Part shown: one piece after another, positions 22,650 to 33,500 of the stretch | Layout: every line of letters begins with the position of its first letter | How positions within the stretch are numbered: position 1 is the stretch's first letter | Source: Posidonia oceanica | Lineage: Eukaryota; Streptophyta; Magnoliopsida; Alismatales; Posidoniaceae | DNA: 64,000 bases | Assembly: GCA_037176725.1 (NCBI GenBank) | Contig: JAZBRS010000076.1 | Location: 117,075,001-117,139,000, forward strand | Reading direction: 5' to 3' | Notes under the pieces: model-generated | Seen by the model: only the letters and a program-made list of their open reading frames with translations | Told to the model about the DNA's origin: nothing | Database searches by the model: none | Program-made: the position numbers and the translations under genes

Positions 22650-22915
22650 AGACAAATTGGAGTCGCCACCAGGTCTATTTAATCGGGAGACTAGGAAAAC
22701 CGAGGGTAATGCATGAAAAGACATGCAAAATCAGATGCAAAGAAGGAGCAAAGGGATGCGACGCGACACAATACAATGCTATGCTATGCTATGCTATGAC
22801 TCGAGCCTAGGATAAAGGAAAGGTCGATGCAAGCCAAGAGAAAGGGCAAGGACTCCTGTTACGCACGGGGAAGGTGTTAGGCACCCCCGATACGTCCGAG
22901 AGTCGGTCTTTCTTA
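22650..22915 (-). promoter_or_regulatory. Conserved LTR 3'-end block (copy in X)
   Basis: This carries GGGGTGCCTAACACCTTCCC and AATAGACCTGGTGGCGACTC on the minus strand. TGGCGACTC is at 22,660-22,668, about 150 bases before the LTR end, the same placement as in A. The match extends to the AAGAAAGACCGACTCTCGG stretch. Confidence 0.6.
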
Positions 22916-23167
22916 GGCAATCTCGCGCTCTAATGCAGGGAATTGCTAGCCTAATGCCTAAATGCAATGAATGTCCGCTTACCATGCATGGGAAACAAAC
23001 GTGCTATCTATGTGCTCAGCAACGCTGCTAGTGTTCCGAACCGGGCGGACCCTGGTTCGTGAGAACTCCTAGGCAGTAAGCATCATAGCCCTAATGCAAA
23101 TGCAGGCGATAAAACAAAGCTATAGGGAAAACCAAGCAATGCAAATGACATGCAAGCAATAAAGCGA

Positions 23168-23385
23168 AGCAGGTGCGGAAAATGGTGCAAAAGCACGGAA
23201 AATGAGGTGAAAGCGCAGAAAACGATGCAAAGGTGCGGTAAACGAGGCGAAAGCATGGAAAACGATGCAACGGTGTGGAAAACAAGGCGAAAACGCAGAA
23301 AATGATGCAAAGGTGCGGAAAACAATGCTGTGGTGCAGAAAACGATGTAGGAACACAGAAAACGATGCAAAAGCGAGGTGCAAAA
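23168..23385. repeat. About 26-bp tandem repeats in X
   Basis: GAAAACGATGCAAAGGTGCG and close variants repeat about eight times (GGAAAAY... AGCGCAGAAAATGATGCAA). They lie between the conserved block and the first GTTGGACGC cluster. Phenylalanine/histidine-rich frames on the minus strand arise from this repetition. Confidence 0.8.
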
Positions 23386-23499
23386 GCCAAAACAGGGGTT
23401 AGGCAGCATGCATGGGGATTGCAGTACGCATAAGAAGCAATAAAACATGGAAAACAGCGAACAAAGCAAAATCAGCGTTTCAAAATCAAGTCTGACCAA

Positions 23500-25625
23500 C
23501 TGCAAGCGTTGGACGCTGGCAACAGCGGCGTCCAACGTTGGACGCTGCCATTGCTGGCGTCTAAAAACTGGAGGCAGACAACAAGCAGCTTTTAGAAAAC
23601 GATGCATTCTAGCTATATGGATGCAAATGCAGGTGCAAAAATGCAACTAAATGGCGCATGACAAGCAGGACTAACCTGGCAGAAGACCAGAGGAGGAATC
23701 AGAGCAAGGAGCAAGCTAGGATCAAAGATCAAAGCGAGCAGGGTGTTGGACGCCCGTGTACATGGTGTCCAACGTTAGACGCCAGAATGGCTGCCGTCCA
23801 ACACAGGCCAGAGAGAAACAAAAGAAAAAAGTATACAAAATAAAATAAAAAGAAAGGGAACATGCATTTGGGCTACTGGAGATAAGCACAGACTGAGCAC
23901 ACAAGCATGGGATCACACAAAAGTCAAAAAACTTACCATCTGCAGCATGTGCCAGGCCAGAGGCGCAACCAGAATGTTGGACGCGAGCTGAGCCGGCGTC
24001 CAATGTTGGACGCCTGCACCAGCAGCGTACAACGCCCTGGGAGGCACAAACACACAAGAAACTTGCAAAAAACAAGCAAATGAACTAAGGAAAGCATGGA
24101 ATAGATGTAATGAAAGCTAAGCATGCATGGAAACACAGGAGACATGCAAAGAATGAAGATCGGGGCATCATGCATACAATCAGAAGCAGAACAGATGGAC
24201 TGTGGCGTTGGACGCTGGAGGCAGCAACGTCCAACGTTGGACACTGAAGCCTCTGGCATCCAACGACAGCAGCATGCAAACTCACCTGCACTAAAGGGGG
24301 AGCTCAGCGCTAAACCCCACCTATATGCATGCAAACACTAAAGACATGCTAGAGCAAGAAATAGCACACATAGCAAGCATCTAATCCATGGAAAGCAAGA
24401 GAAGAAGAACATGCATAGGAGTAAGTAGGTAAAAAACTTGTAGAAAATAGCATGCAACTTAAGAAGGAGAAGAAAGCTTAAGCATGGTTGCCATGGAGGC
24501 CAGGCATCACTAAGCATATACAGATCATGCATAGACATCAAAAGTAGGCATGGTGCAAGCATGGCAGCAAGTTACAGCTAACAGAGGTGTTGGACGCTGG
24601 ATGAAACAACGTCCAACGTTGGACGCGGCTCACCCAAGCGTCCAATGCAGGCAGAAAGCAAACAGATTCAAAGCATGCAAGAAAGATTAGGCATGGATCA
24701 AAGCAGAAAAGTAGGCATGGTATGGCATCTGAAAATGCATAAAGAAGGCATGTAGCATAGATTTACAAAAGAACAAACAAAAGCAAAGCATGGAAAGCAT
24801 TAGAACACGAGCAAAGGAAAGCAGGGTGTTGGACGCTGGCCTATGCCGCGTCCAACACATTGATCTTCCTTCTAGCCACAAATCGCTGCCAAAAGGATTC
24901 AAAACTTCAAGAAAGTGCATGGAAACATTCAACCTAGCATGCATGACCTACGAGGATAGAGAACCTACCTGGTTGCGGCCTGGAACGGCGTGTCGACCAC
25001 CTTCACTGGTACTGCGGAAGTGGTGGCAGAGCTGACTCCGGCGAGGTCTTGCGGGCTACTGGAAGCATGGGAGAGGGCGGCGAAGGGTCCGGGAGGAAGG
25101 TGGATACTTTGTCTTTGCTCTGGAGGTGGAGAATTGCCAAAAAAGTGGGTGTACTGGTCAGTGCGTGCTTGGGAAGAAGGGTGTTTGGTGCTGGTTTTGT
25201 GCATGGGTGCATGGGTTTGGGTGCAAATGGCAGCGGATGTAGAGGAGAATTGGCAGGCTTGGCAGGGTGTGGCAGGGCTGGGCGTGAGTGGGAGGCCACG
25301 AGGCATGGCAGGCGAAGGGCGTGGGCATGCCAGAGGGTCACCGAAGGCTGGTGTCAAGCGGCGGCCGCAGTGAGAAGAAGAGAGAGCGGGAGAGGGGCTG
25401 AGATGGAGAAGATGGCTAGTAAGTGGAGTAACTCAGCCTTGGAAGGTAATGGATGGCATGGAGTGCAAGAGGAGACAGGCAGTAAATGCGGACGGGTGGT
25501 GGATTGGACAGGAGGTGAGCCGAAGGAGGCGGAGCAGCCGTTGCTGCAACCGAGCCGTTGAACGCTGGAGCAGAAGGCGTCCAACGTTGGACGCTAGCAT
25601 AGGGCGCGTCCAACGTTGGACGCTG
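23500..25625. repeat. GTTGGACGC inverted-motif clusters in solo LTR X
   Basis: The perfect 18-base palindrome GCGTCCAACGTTGGACGC is at 23528-23545, 25577-25594 and 25606-25623. Shorter exact cores are at 24229-24242 and 24610-24625, with one-base variants near 23,768 and 24,000. Most copies are flanked on both sides by further half-sites 8-12 bases away, giving GTTGGACGC-spacer-GCGTCCAAC-GTTGGACGC-spacer-GCGTC. Single-stranded forms could fold as two adjacent hairpins or one cruciform. The same half-sites occur in B's LTR at 25,990-26,140 and 21,315-21,820. Confidence 0.85.
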
Positions 25626-25859
25626 CCTATTCCAGCATACAACACACCTAGGAGGCAAAAGCTGCAATGGGCTTGGGCTTGGGCTTGGGCTTAAAAAGAC
25701 TTGAAAAGGTGCAAAAAGGCTCGGGTTGGGTTTAGGTAAGGTTTTAGGTGAAAATGGGTTAGAAATGGGTTGGGTTTGAAAAGGAGTGCCATTCCAGCAT
25801 CCACGCGAGCCTGTAGGAGAAAACACCAACTTCCGGGCAGTTAAAATGGGGTGTCTACA

Positions 25860-26447
25860 GTTTGCATGACTTGTAATGTGAGAAGCTGAAACGAAGGGTC
25901 TCGAACATGGTCAGAAATGGGTTCTGGATGGAGGGCACAATGGTATTTGCGCTTGGGGGTCGATTAGGATCCAAAAAACAAAATCTATCAGTCCCGATGT
26001 GTTGGACGCCTATCTGAGCGGTGTCCAATGTAGGACGCTGCCACAGATAGCGTCCAACACCCCAAAGAGCTGAACGGTATTGGCCGCTGGATTCCCTACG
26101 TCTTACGTAAGACGCGGGCACATCCGGCGTCCAATGACTCAGAGAGTATTTTTGGATATTTTGGGTGTTTTTTGTTGGATTTTTTGTTGGGCTTGGGCTT
26201 AGGCTTGGTTTAGGGCAAGGCTTAGGTTTAGGCTTGGTTTTGCACAAGGCTTGGGTTTAGGTTTAGTCTTAGGATTAGGCTTGGGTTTAGGCTTAGTTTA
26301 GGGCAAGGCTTAGGTTTAGGCTTGGTTTTAGACAAGGCTTGGGTTTAGGCTTCGTTTGGGATTAGTGAATAGGTGGGGGCCGCCACGATCGAGCACATTC
26401 CTGGGAGAAAACCACCGACGACAGACTACAAAATCAGGGTGTCTACA
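25860..26447 (-). mobile_element. Element B 3' LTR, proximal fragment
   Basis: The LTR begins TGTAGACACCCTGATTTTGTAG at 26447 on the minus strand, directly after the purine tract. It holds GTTGGACGC half-sites at 25,998-26,060 and a more diverged group near 26,085-26,135. A run of TTAGGCTTGGGTTTAGGC words fills 26,185-26,355. X splits it at 25859/25860. Confidence 0.75.
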
Positions 26448-26468
26448 GATGCCCCTCCCTGAGCGAGG
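26448..26468 (-). promoter_or_regulatory. Polypurine tract of element B
   Basis: On the minus strand, GCTCAGGGAGGGGCATC stands directly before the LTR start TGTAGACACCC. The same GGAGGGGCATC precedes C's 3' LTR at 51,986-51,996. This is the expected plus-strand priming site for cDNA synthesis. Confidence 0.8.
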
Positions 26469-26469
26469 T

Positions 26470-26740
26470 TGAGGGAACCAAAGCCGTTGCTCAGGGTTGA
26501 CAAGACACCACGACCGTAGTCGATGGGGAAGCAGTGTTGTTGTTGGCGTGAGTCACTTATTCGGTGGATGCATCGAAAATCATGACTCGTTGCCACAATG
26601 CAAATGCTAAATGTAAATGCTAAGATGCAATGCTAATGGCATGCTGGTGCTCCTAAGCACTAAAGTCCGCTGGGGGTGCGCGAGCAATGCATGTGTATGT
26701 GATGCTAATGTCGATGTTGTGATGCTGGTGATGAGGGTTG
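26470..26740 (-). other. B 3' untranslated stretch before array
   Basis: No gene is visible. It contains AAATGCTAAATGTAAATGCTAAGATGCAATGC word repeats near 26,600-26,640. Confidence 0.5.
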
Positions 26741-28010
26741 CTGGGCCAGTAGCTCCAAGCGAGGATCGCTGAGCCAGTAGCTCTAAGCGATGACAAGGAT
26801 CAAGTTCGCCGAGCTGGTAGCTCTTGGCAAGGATCGCTAAGCTGGTAGCTCCAAGTGAGGGTAAAGATCAAGATCACCGAGCTGGTAGCTCCAGGTGAGG
26901 ATTGCTGAGCCGGTAGCTCCAAGCAAGGGTAAAGATCAAGATCGCTGAGCCGGTAGCTCCAGGTGAGGATCGCTGAACCGGTAGCTCCAAGCGAGGGTAA
27001 AGATCAAGATCACCGAGCCGGTAGCTTTCGGCGAGGATTGCTGAGCCAGTAGCTCCAAGCAAGGGTAAAGATCAAGATCACCAAGCCAGTAGCTCCAGGC
27101 AAGGATCGCTGAGCCGGTAGCTCCAAGCGAGGGTAAAGATCAAAATCGCCGAGCTAGTAGCTCCAGGCTAGGATCGCTGAGCCGGTAACACCAAGCGAGG
27201 GTAAGGATCAAGAATGCCAAGCTGTTAGCTCTAGGCAAGGATCGCTGAGCCGGTAGCTCCAAGCAAGGATAAAGATCAAGATCGCTGAGCCGGTAGCTCC
27301 AAGCAAGGGTAAAGATCAAGATCGCCAAGCCAGTAGCTCCAGGCGAGGATCGCTGAGCCGGTAGCTCCAAGCAAGGATAAAGATCAAGATCGCTGAGCCA
27401 GTAGCTCCAAGTGAGGATAAAGATCAAGATCGCCGAGCCAGTAGCTCCAAGCAAGGGTAAAGATCAAGATCGCCAAGCCAGTAGCTCCAGGCGAGGATCG
27501 CTGAGCCGGTAGCTCCAAGCAAGGGTAAAGATCAAGATCGCCAAGCTGGTAGCTCCACGCGAGGATGGCTGAGCCAATAGCTCCAAGTGAGGGTAAAGAT
27601 CAAGATCGCCGAGCCGGTAGCTCTAGGCGAGGATCACTGAGCCGTGGCTCCAAGCGAGGGTAAAGATCAAGATCGCCGAGCCGGTAGCTCTAGGCGAGGA
27701 TCACTGAGCCAGTAGCTCCAAGCCAAGGTAAAGATCAAGATCGTCAAGCCAGTAGCTCCAGGCGAGAATCGCTGAGCCGGTAACTCCAAGCGAGGGTAAA
27801 GATCAAGATCGCCAAGCCGATAGCTCCAGGTAAGGATCACTGAGCTGGTAGCTCCAAGCGAGGATAAAGATCAAGAACGCCGAGCCAGTAGCTCCAGGCG
27901 AGGATCGCTGAGCTGGTAGCTCCAAGCGAGGATAAAGATCAAGATCGCCAAGACAGTAGCTCCAAGCGTGGATCACTGAGCTGGTAGTTCCAAGCGAGGG
28001 CAGATGTGTA
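26740..28010 (-). repeat. Tandem array I of about 68-bp units in B
   Basis: The unit consists of two similar halves, GATCAAGATCGCCGAGCCGG-TAGCTCCAGGCGAG and GATCGCTGAGCCGGTAGCTC-CAAGCGAGGGTAAA. About 18 copies are present, with many point differences. Each half has GAGC-CGGTA-GCTC arms that could pair. The length is not a multiple of three, so frames rotate between copies and no protein repeat is encoded. Array II at 54,520-55,110 has the same unit. Confidence 0.9.
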
Positions 28011-28740
28011 TCACTGAGTATGCCTTGCCGGTCCTACTAGGGATGCAGAGTGTGAATATGCTATTGTGATGTCTGACAACAAGTTGGCGGCTAGTCCAAA
28101 CTTGCGTAGAGAGGGGCACGATACCAACAGGCAGCCAAAGATGCCCCTGGTATCGAGAGAGGAATGACAAGTCAGCGAACCTGTCAGACTAGAGGGTTGG
28201 TGTCCAGTCACAAGACCCGTCACCCAAGATGCCACAAAGTAACAGGAATACCACACCCGAAGGTGGAGTAGAGGTCTGTAGACTAGCCCATGACAATTAT
28301 GGGTGTCAGCCTAGATGTAGAGGATATGATGATACCAATGGGAGATATAGATGCCCCTGGTATCAAGGAAAAAGTGACAGACCAGCGAGTCTATCAGTCA
28401 AGTGGTGTGGCGACAGGTCATCAGACTTGTCTGCCGAAAGATTGGACAATATGACGGATGTCAAACGAGTAGTTGGGGTACCATCCCGAGTGCTAGACAA
28501 TTTGACAGGTGTCAACCAAGTAGTTTGGGCTACCAGCCTGGAGAAGGAAACTCCAGACAAGACTATCATGCTTGCCAACTAGAACGCCAAACACTTTGCC
28601 GGATTTCATCCAGGCAGTTAGGGCTGCCAGCCCAATGCTAGAGGATAGAAACAAGGAGAGACGCCCCTGGTGGAAGTACTGTCCCAACTAGTTCATCCAG
28701 AAAGCAGTTGACCCGCCTCTAGTCGAGAACTGTTCGATGC
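28010..28740 (-). repeat. B 3' region with about 70-bp imperfect repeats
   Basis: Repeated words are AGATGCCCCTGGTATC (28,139 and 28,350) and TTTGACAGGTGTCAACCAAG / TATGACGGATGTCAAACGAG. The part GAAACTCCAGACAAGACTATCATGCTTGCCAACT at about 28,545 occurs again at about 55,588, across the C insertion. No gene is visible. Confidence 0.65.
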
Positions 28741-28774
28741 CTTGCAAAATCGAAAGGGAGAGTAGAGAAGTGAT

Positions 28775-29040
28775 TGATGTATGCATGATTTATGCAAAAT
28801 TCGGTGCATGACTGATTTAATGTGTTGAATATGCATGATTTATGCAATTCTGTTGAAGATGCATGATTTATGCAACTTTTATTGTAGATGCTTGATTTAT
28901 GCAAACTTTTGTTGTAGATGCATGATGTATGCAAACTTTTTGTTGTAGATGCATGACTTATGCAACTTTTGTTTTTTTTTATGCATGACTAATGCAATTT
29001 TGTTTGTAGATGCATGATTTATGCAAATTTTTGTTGCCCT
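28775..29040 (-). repeat. About 31-bp ATGCATGATTTATGCAA tandem repeats in B
   Basis: About seven copies of GATGCATGATTTATGCAA followed by a T-rich TTTTGTTGTA. The core TGCATGATTTATGCA is a near-perfect inverted repeat. The sequence lies between the C insertion and the 70-bp repeats. Confidence 0.85.
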
Positions 29041-29175
29041 CAGCATTTGGAATGCTAGGAATGCCTACTATATAGGAAAGAGTAGTCCTCAACTCATGAG
29101 ACTCTACCTGGACTCCTAGACTATAGGTGGCTCTCTGGAATGGACAATGTCTTAGAGGGTGGTGTGTCTGGTGGT
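29041..29175 (-). other. B sequence abutting the C insertion
   Basis: Unique sequence of element B. Its last five bases, GTGGT (29171-29175), are repeated at 53549-53553 after element C, marking the insertion point. Confidence 0.7.
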
Positions 29176-30681
29176 TGTAGATATCCCATTTTCGCATTTC
29201 TGAGAGTTCTTAGAGGATAGGAACCAGCTAGGCGCCCCATATCACATAACTAAGGCTTAATAGCACCTTTTCTAGATTTTCCGTGATTTGTTTAAAGCAT
29301 CGCTTGTTTTTACTTGACTCAAGGTTATTAGCTGTAGCAGAGCCAACGCGCTCAGACTCGTGGCAAGTCCGAGCACCTTGAGTACCCTTTGTTCCACTCA
29401 AATCAGTGGCAAATTTGAGTTAAAGAAGATGTTTTTACGAGTTCATGAGATTTCTGAAGTTTTCCGGGCTTTCATCATGTTTCTCTGGATTAACTTAAAA
29501 GACAGGGTTAAAAATGCAAAAGACATAGCTAGTTGCCTCCCAAAGCGGCAATACATCCAGGTGCCACTAATAGCAGCGACTGGAATGTGTAGGCGCCTAT
29601 GAGACAGGCGACTAACAACCTACCACTCTCTCCAGCTTAATAATTAATATCCTGGACATTAATACAACATATGGGGGCATTATAAATTATTATAACGCTT
29701 TTTCCGTAAATTATCGATATTTCCATGATCTTCAAATGTTTAATATATGATATAACACAAAAATCATATAATTAATTAAGGAATGATCTAGAAAATCCTA
29801 AGTGGCTTCCAAATTAAGATCTAGATCTTTTAAACACGTTTTTCAATTTAAGATTTATCTCCTAAAAAACAAAAACAAATCTTTTATTTAGCCTGGAATA
29901 GTGCAACAGCAAGGCGCCTGTGTTATAGGCGATTAGCTGACGTGGACTCCGTTTGATCTGGTCTTGTGGAATTTCCCCGACTTTTCCATGATCTTTTCGG
30001 GAGATATTTGTGCCGGTCGCCTGCCTATGCGGTGACTAGCAATAAATATCAGTTTTCTTCAAGAAACTTCTAGAACCTTCCTAGGTTTGAGCCACCCGTG
30101 TCCCACGAACCTATAAATAGGCCTCGTGAGGAGGCAATTTTAAGATTTTTAGGGTTTAAGGAGGCCACCTTTAGGGAGAGAGTTACATTTTCAAGAGAGA
30201 AACCCTAGGCTTCACCTTCAATTCAGAGATCCCACGGATACCTGGAGCTCCAACCGTGCCTCCGCTTCCTCATCCCACTACATACAGCACGAGGGTGAAG
30301 GGAGTATCATCTTCCACTCTCTTTATTTTCATTATTGCATTCTTTAGATTAGATTCATGGCATATGCATGCGGGGAACAATCCCCGGTTAGTATTAGTTA
30401 CATTTACCTTCTTTGTTTCTTGCTTATTTGATCAATTTACTACACACAAACTTAACTAGATCTTCTGTTACTTGTTTTTTTGAAGGAATGGAATACGCTT
30501 ACGTAACATGAGGAAGCCGCTGGACGACATTCTGCCGTCGATCCAGTGAGCCTACTACCCACATCATCATCATCTCCCTAGGTGACTTGTCCACCCATTG
30601 ACAAGTGGCGATCACAATAAGTTGACAACGCTATGGAAGCGCTGTTAACTTCATCCAAACACCCCCAAATCCATATCTACA
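29176..30681 (+). mobile_element. 5' LTR of element C (1506 bp)
   Basis: It runs from TGTAGATATCCC to CATATCTACA. It includes a TATA box (TATAAATA at 30112-30119), AGGCGAC/GTCGCC inverted motifs near 29,590, 29,905 and 30,012, and TGGCGATCAC at about 30,605. It is shorter than the 3' LTR, mainly because the latter has a duplicated stretch near 52,675-52,740 and extra bases near 52,983. An open frame of 60-80 codons near 29,360 exists in both LTRs but shows no domain. Confidence 0.92.
30112..30119 (+). promoter_or_regulatory. TATA box in 5' LTR of C
   Basis: CCTATAAATAGGCC is a textbook plant TATA element. The same site is at 52965-52972 in the 3' LTR. Transcription would start about 30 bases downstream, placing R near 30,145. 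Confidence 0.75.
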
Positions 30682-30704
30682 GAAGTAGTGATCACAGTGG
30701 GACA
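30682..30704 (+). promoter_or_regulatory. Putative primer-binding site of element C
   Basis: AGTAGTGATCACAGTGGGAC follows the LTR end within two bases. It resembles the A site by position and by the pattern TRG-YGA-C...TGGG, but it is not a clean TGG start. The tRNA is not identified. Confidence 0.45.
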
Positions 30705-32079
30705 AGCTTTAGCCAACCCTCTGTGCTATGTGAGTTTTTTCCTTCCTTCCTTCATTTACTTCTTTAGATCTAGTTGTTTTTTTCTGTTTAGGAGGCTGTG
30801 CGCTTAGGTTTTTTCACAACTCCTAAACCCCATTTTTTTTGTATATATATTAGAATAGATTTTCTAACCCAATCATCCCGGCTTAAGGCAAGAGGTCTCG
30901 TTAGCACTCTGAGGCAACGACAACCTCCTATCTACAGTCGTAGAGGGTCGAGTTACTTCTGTTCTGAAAACAAAAAAAGCTCCTGTGTCCAGCCGCCCAT
31001 CAATCCAGTGCCTGAGCAAGTCGCAATTCACTACGGTGACTAGTCCAGGCACATCTATTGCAAGCGACTGGATTTGGGCACTATTTCTGTGCAGATCGTT
31101 TATTTTTTTAGTAACCTATGTCCTTTTTTGATCTACAGTCACTTAAAAATCTGATTAAATCCTGTTCACTACATTTTTTTTAGTTTTTTAACAATTTTTA
31201 GGCTTGTTTGCGTCCACCACTAGGGTGGAAACTATTCTCTTGATATTAGAGATAAAAGTTCCTCAAGGGAATCTTTCTCTAACTAGAACAATCAGACCGA
31301 GTGAACTGAGCCAGTGCAAGCAGCTCTCCCATGCTCTGTGTTTGATTGCTATAGTTAGAGTGAGAACTCAAGGTGTTCTAAGGCTTTATTATTGACTCCT
31401 TCTGCTCTCTGAGTCAATAATAATCCTTGGTAGATACTTGATACTCTGATATTTGTCATTTATTTACCGCTTTGTGGTTTGCTAGGATACGAGCTTAAGA
31501 ACAGAATCCTAGGTTGCGGGCCGCTCTTTAGAGAGACAAACCCGCTGCCTAGGCCCTCTAGGTGGACCTTAAAGAAGGTCAAGGAGTGGTACCCAAAAGA
31601 AAGCCAAAATCCTATCTGAGTGATCCACACGGTTGTTACTTATGGCTTAGAATCCCACTCCTTGTGAGCACGCAGGTTTAACTAATCGATTAATTAATCA
31701 CTTGAACAGTAAAAAAACTGCGATCTGTTTGAGACCTGCATTCTTTTTTTCCTGATTGTTGCGCGGTCCATCTAGAACAGACCTTGACTGTTGGAAGAAC
31801 AGGGATAGAGCCGCCTGTTCTGGAGGTGCCTCGCTCAGCCACCTTTTAAATCGGTGACTTTTTTGTTTGCCTGACTGATAGGCGACTGCAGGGTAGAACG
31901 TTCCAGTGTGCCTTGCTTGCAGGAATTTAATTTTCATCATCTACAAGTTGAATTTAGCATCAGAACAGCAACTGCTTCTTTTATTCTATTTTACTTAATC
32001 GAGTCTGCATTAAATAGTGTAATTGAGTCTGTAATTTCCTTTTCAAGTTCTCTGTAATAGTTTAAAGAACAATCTTATA
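30705..32079 (+). other. 5' leader of element C
   Basis: No gene is visible in this 1.4 kb. It has T-rich stretches near 30,820-30,850 and 31,100-31,200, GGCGACTGCAGG at about 31,880, and no domain-bearing frame. It may hold a leader intron or packaging signal, but nothing in it proves that. Confidence 0.5.
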
Positions 32080-33500
32080 ATGGAGCGCAACAGCATATCC
32101 TCCGCCTCTACTTCCACGGAACAACCAGGCACGGGCCTGAATGGGTTCTTCCCTAAAGCTTCAACTTCACAGCCAGAAGACCCAGGAACCCCTGGTTTCT
32201 CACAAGTGGCAGGCCGGCGAAAGTTCCCACATGCCTCCATCCCCTTCAACTACAACACTGATCCAAAACTCAACAAGAGTTCATCATACGAAAAAGGAAG
32301 AGAGGCAAATCACTCTCAGACATGGAATGCCCTGCCTGAGCTTACATATCCCGTAGTGACTTCCCATGTTGTACCTCCTGTTGTGACTGCTACTTATCCA
32401 ACTAAAGAAGAGACCGACGAGGTTCGGCAATCCCTGGTTAGGCAACACCTTTCATATAAAGACCCATCCAAGGACACTACTTCCCAAACTACCACTACGG
32501 CTCATTCACCACACCAACTTACACACATACCACACCAAATCCCACTATAAACATCCCCACCCAAGGTCCATTCCCACAATACTACACAACACCCACTTAC
32601 CCTTCCATCCATCCAACCCCACCATACATGACCCATTACTTCCCGCAATATCCCGGAATATCACACTCACCACAACCTCCCGCTAACATGCAATACTATC
32701 ATACTCCACCCCAATCTTCACTCTTCCCTCCACCACATAACCCATCACTACCACCATTTCACCAAACACAAGGGCACCCAAGCTAGGGGCCACATGCCGC
32801 GCCAGGATCGGACCTCAAAAGAATGATTGCTGAAGCATTAGCAGAGGCCGGGGTCACATCAAAAGCACCGATAGGCTATGATACATCCAAGTTCCCTCAC
32901 TTCACCCTTCCCCCAGGGTTTAAAATGCCGAAGATGAGGAGGTACGACGGAACAGAGGATCCCAGAAATCATCTTGCTGCTTTTACTATGGATACTCTAC
33001 CGTACTACTATGATACAGGGCTCATTGTGTATCTCTACTTCAAGACACTTGAGGGAGAAGCTCTAAAATGGTTTGACACCCTTACCACCTATGACCTCCA
33101 GGACTTCAGGATAGTTGAAAGAAAGTTCCTGAATCAATACAGTCATCAGGTGCCACACAAACCCACTGCGGGCGACCTCACTGCTGAGAGGATGAGACCC
33201 AACGAAGACTTCATTACCTTCGCAAGCAGATGGAGGGATATGGCCGCTCGATCAGAATGCTACATACCTGAAGGTCAAGTCGTGGAAATCATAGCCAGAA
33301 ACACCATGGGGATGCTCAGGGCTGGACTATTGGTGGGTGACTTCCATACCTACCCATAGTTATACGAGCGGGCCGCAAAGGTCATGCGCAACAGGGAAGA
33401 GTTGCCATTCCTAGAGCTCGAGGGGATGAATAGAAAAAAGACTGTAGGACACACAGTGGAGGGTGTCACAGGAAGCATGGCATAGCTATCTACACAGCAG
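32080..33500 (+). pseudogene. gag of element C
   Basis: The N-terminal part (32080-32550) begins MERNSISSASTSTEQP and is Ser/Pro/Thr-rich. A frameshift near 32,500-32,550 moves to a second frame rich in Pro, Tyr and His. The core (32823-33359) begins with a helical MIAEALAEAG, followed by FTLPPGFKMPKMRRYDGTED, LYFKTLEGEALKWFDTLTTY and FLNQYSHQ: the gag capsid-like domain. Stops follow at 33357, 33483 and 33,504, mostly in places where CAG, CAA or CGA would be expected. The following stretch keeps frame with the zinc knuckle. Confidence 0.85.

Larger units (their letters stand above)
22508..25859 (-). mobile_element. Solo LTR X (3352 bp)
   Basis: On the minus strand it starts TGTAGACACCCCAT at 25859 and ends GGATTACTACA at 22508. 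The 5 bases on either side are identical: GTTTG at 22503-22507 and at 25860-25864. No primer site, coding region or second LTR follows, so this is a solo LTR left by recombination between two LTRs. The conserved 3'-end block (22,650-22,915) places it in the same lineage as A and E. It sits inside the 3' LTR of element B. Confidence 0.9.

Noticed and set aside
23083..23646. Phe/His-rich 187-codon minus-strand frame
   Set aside because: Caused by the 26-bp GAAAACGATGCAAAGG repeat in solo LTR X.
26874..27454. Repeat protein encoded by the 68-bp array
   Set aside because: The unit length is not a multiple of three and stops fall irregularly; the open stretches reflect repetition only.
26740..28010. 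CRISPR-like array
   Set aside because: Units are tandem with no unique spacers, vary strongly, and lie in a plant retrotransposon without cas genes.
29360..29602. Short protein encoded by both LTRs of C
   Set aside because: The 63-80 codon frame is present in both LTRs simply because LTRs are duplicates; the end differs and no domain is seen.
31500..31700. Possible leader gene or tRNA in C leader
   Set aside because: I found neither a cloverleaf-like A and B box pair nor a domain-bearing frame.
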